NCBI GenBank assembly: GCA_002449335.1
Contig: DKDL01000015.1
Location: 11,210 to 26,900 of the forward strand
Direction of reading: 5' to 3'
Length of the DNA: 15,691 bases
Origin: Succinatimonas sp. UBA6849
GTDB taxonomy: Bacteria > Pseudomonadota > Gammaproteobacteria > Enterobacterales > Succinivibrionaceae
The notes under the pieces were generated by a model, which worked only from the letters and a program-made list of their open reading frames with translations, did not search any database and was not told the origin of the DNA. The position numbers and the translations under genes are program-made. Shown here piece by piece: positions 15,668-15,691 of the stretch. How positions within the stretch are numbered: the first letter of the stretch is position 1; every line of letters starts with the position of its first letter.

Positions 15668-15691
15668 TGAGAGGTGTTTAGAAGCTACTGT

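Noticed and set aside
1..15691. Mobile elements, tRNA or rRNA genes and CRISPR arrays
   Set aside because: No transposase-like frame, no terminal inverted repeats with target duplications, no cloverleaf and no regularly spaced repeats were seen.

Overview
The window is the second half of a type VI secretion system (T6SS) locus. All recognisable genes lie on the + strand. The DNA is AT-rich, with frequent TTA (Leu), AAA (Lys) and AAT (Asn) codons. The gene set indicates a Gram-negative diderm. Sequence style loosely suggests an AT-rich gammaproteobacterium of the Succinivibrionaceae type, but no rRNA or other phylogenetic marker is present, so this is only a tentative inference.

Layout. Positions 1-13425 carry a tightly packed operon in the order tssE (3' end only), tssF, tssG, tssH/clpV, a T6SS lipoprotein in the tssJ position, tssK, tssL, tssM. 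tssE/tssF and tssF/tssG overlap, and clpV and the lipoprotein gene are 3 bases apart. Gaps of about 130-140 bases before tssK and tssL hold hairpins. A strong intrinsic terminator at 13499-13546 closes the operon. A small cargo module follows: a 96-residue PAAR-like spike tip protein (13706-13996) with a strong ribosome binding site, a second terminator-like hairpin (14016-14047), and a 457-residue protein (14060-15433) that I read as a DUF6931-like protein split by a long charged helical insert. The last 258 bases (15434-15691) have no convincing gene but contain overlapping inverted repeats and a perfect 22-base palindromic hairpin.

How the genes work together. TssE, TssF, TssG and TssK are baseplate parts. 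TssL, TssM and the lipoprotein form the membrane complex that docks the baseplate to the envelope. ClpV is the AAA+ unfoldase that recycles the contracted sheath. The PAAR protein would cap the VgrG spike. Its 457-residue neighbour is a candidate adaptor, accessory or cargo protein. Genes for TssA, TssB, TssC, Hcp and VgrG are not in this window and presumably lie outside it, most likely upstream.

The least ordinary parts are the split DUF6931-like protein, a PAAR protein with no histidine, a lipoprotein unlike classical TssJ, a long TssM with only one N-terminal membrane segment, and several hairpins placed over ribosome binding sites or in gene gaps. No mobile element, CRISPR array, tRNA or rRNA was seen.
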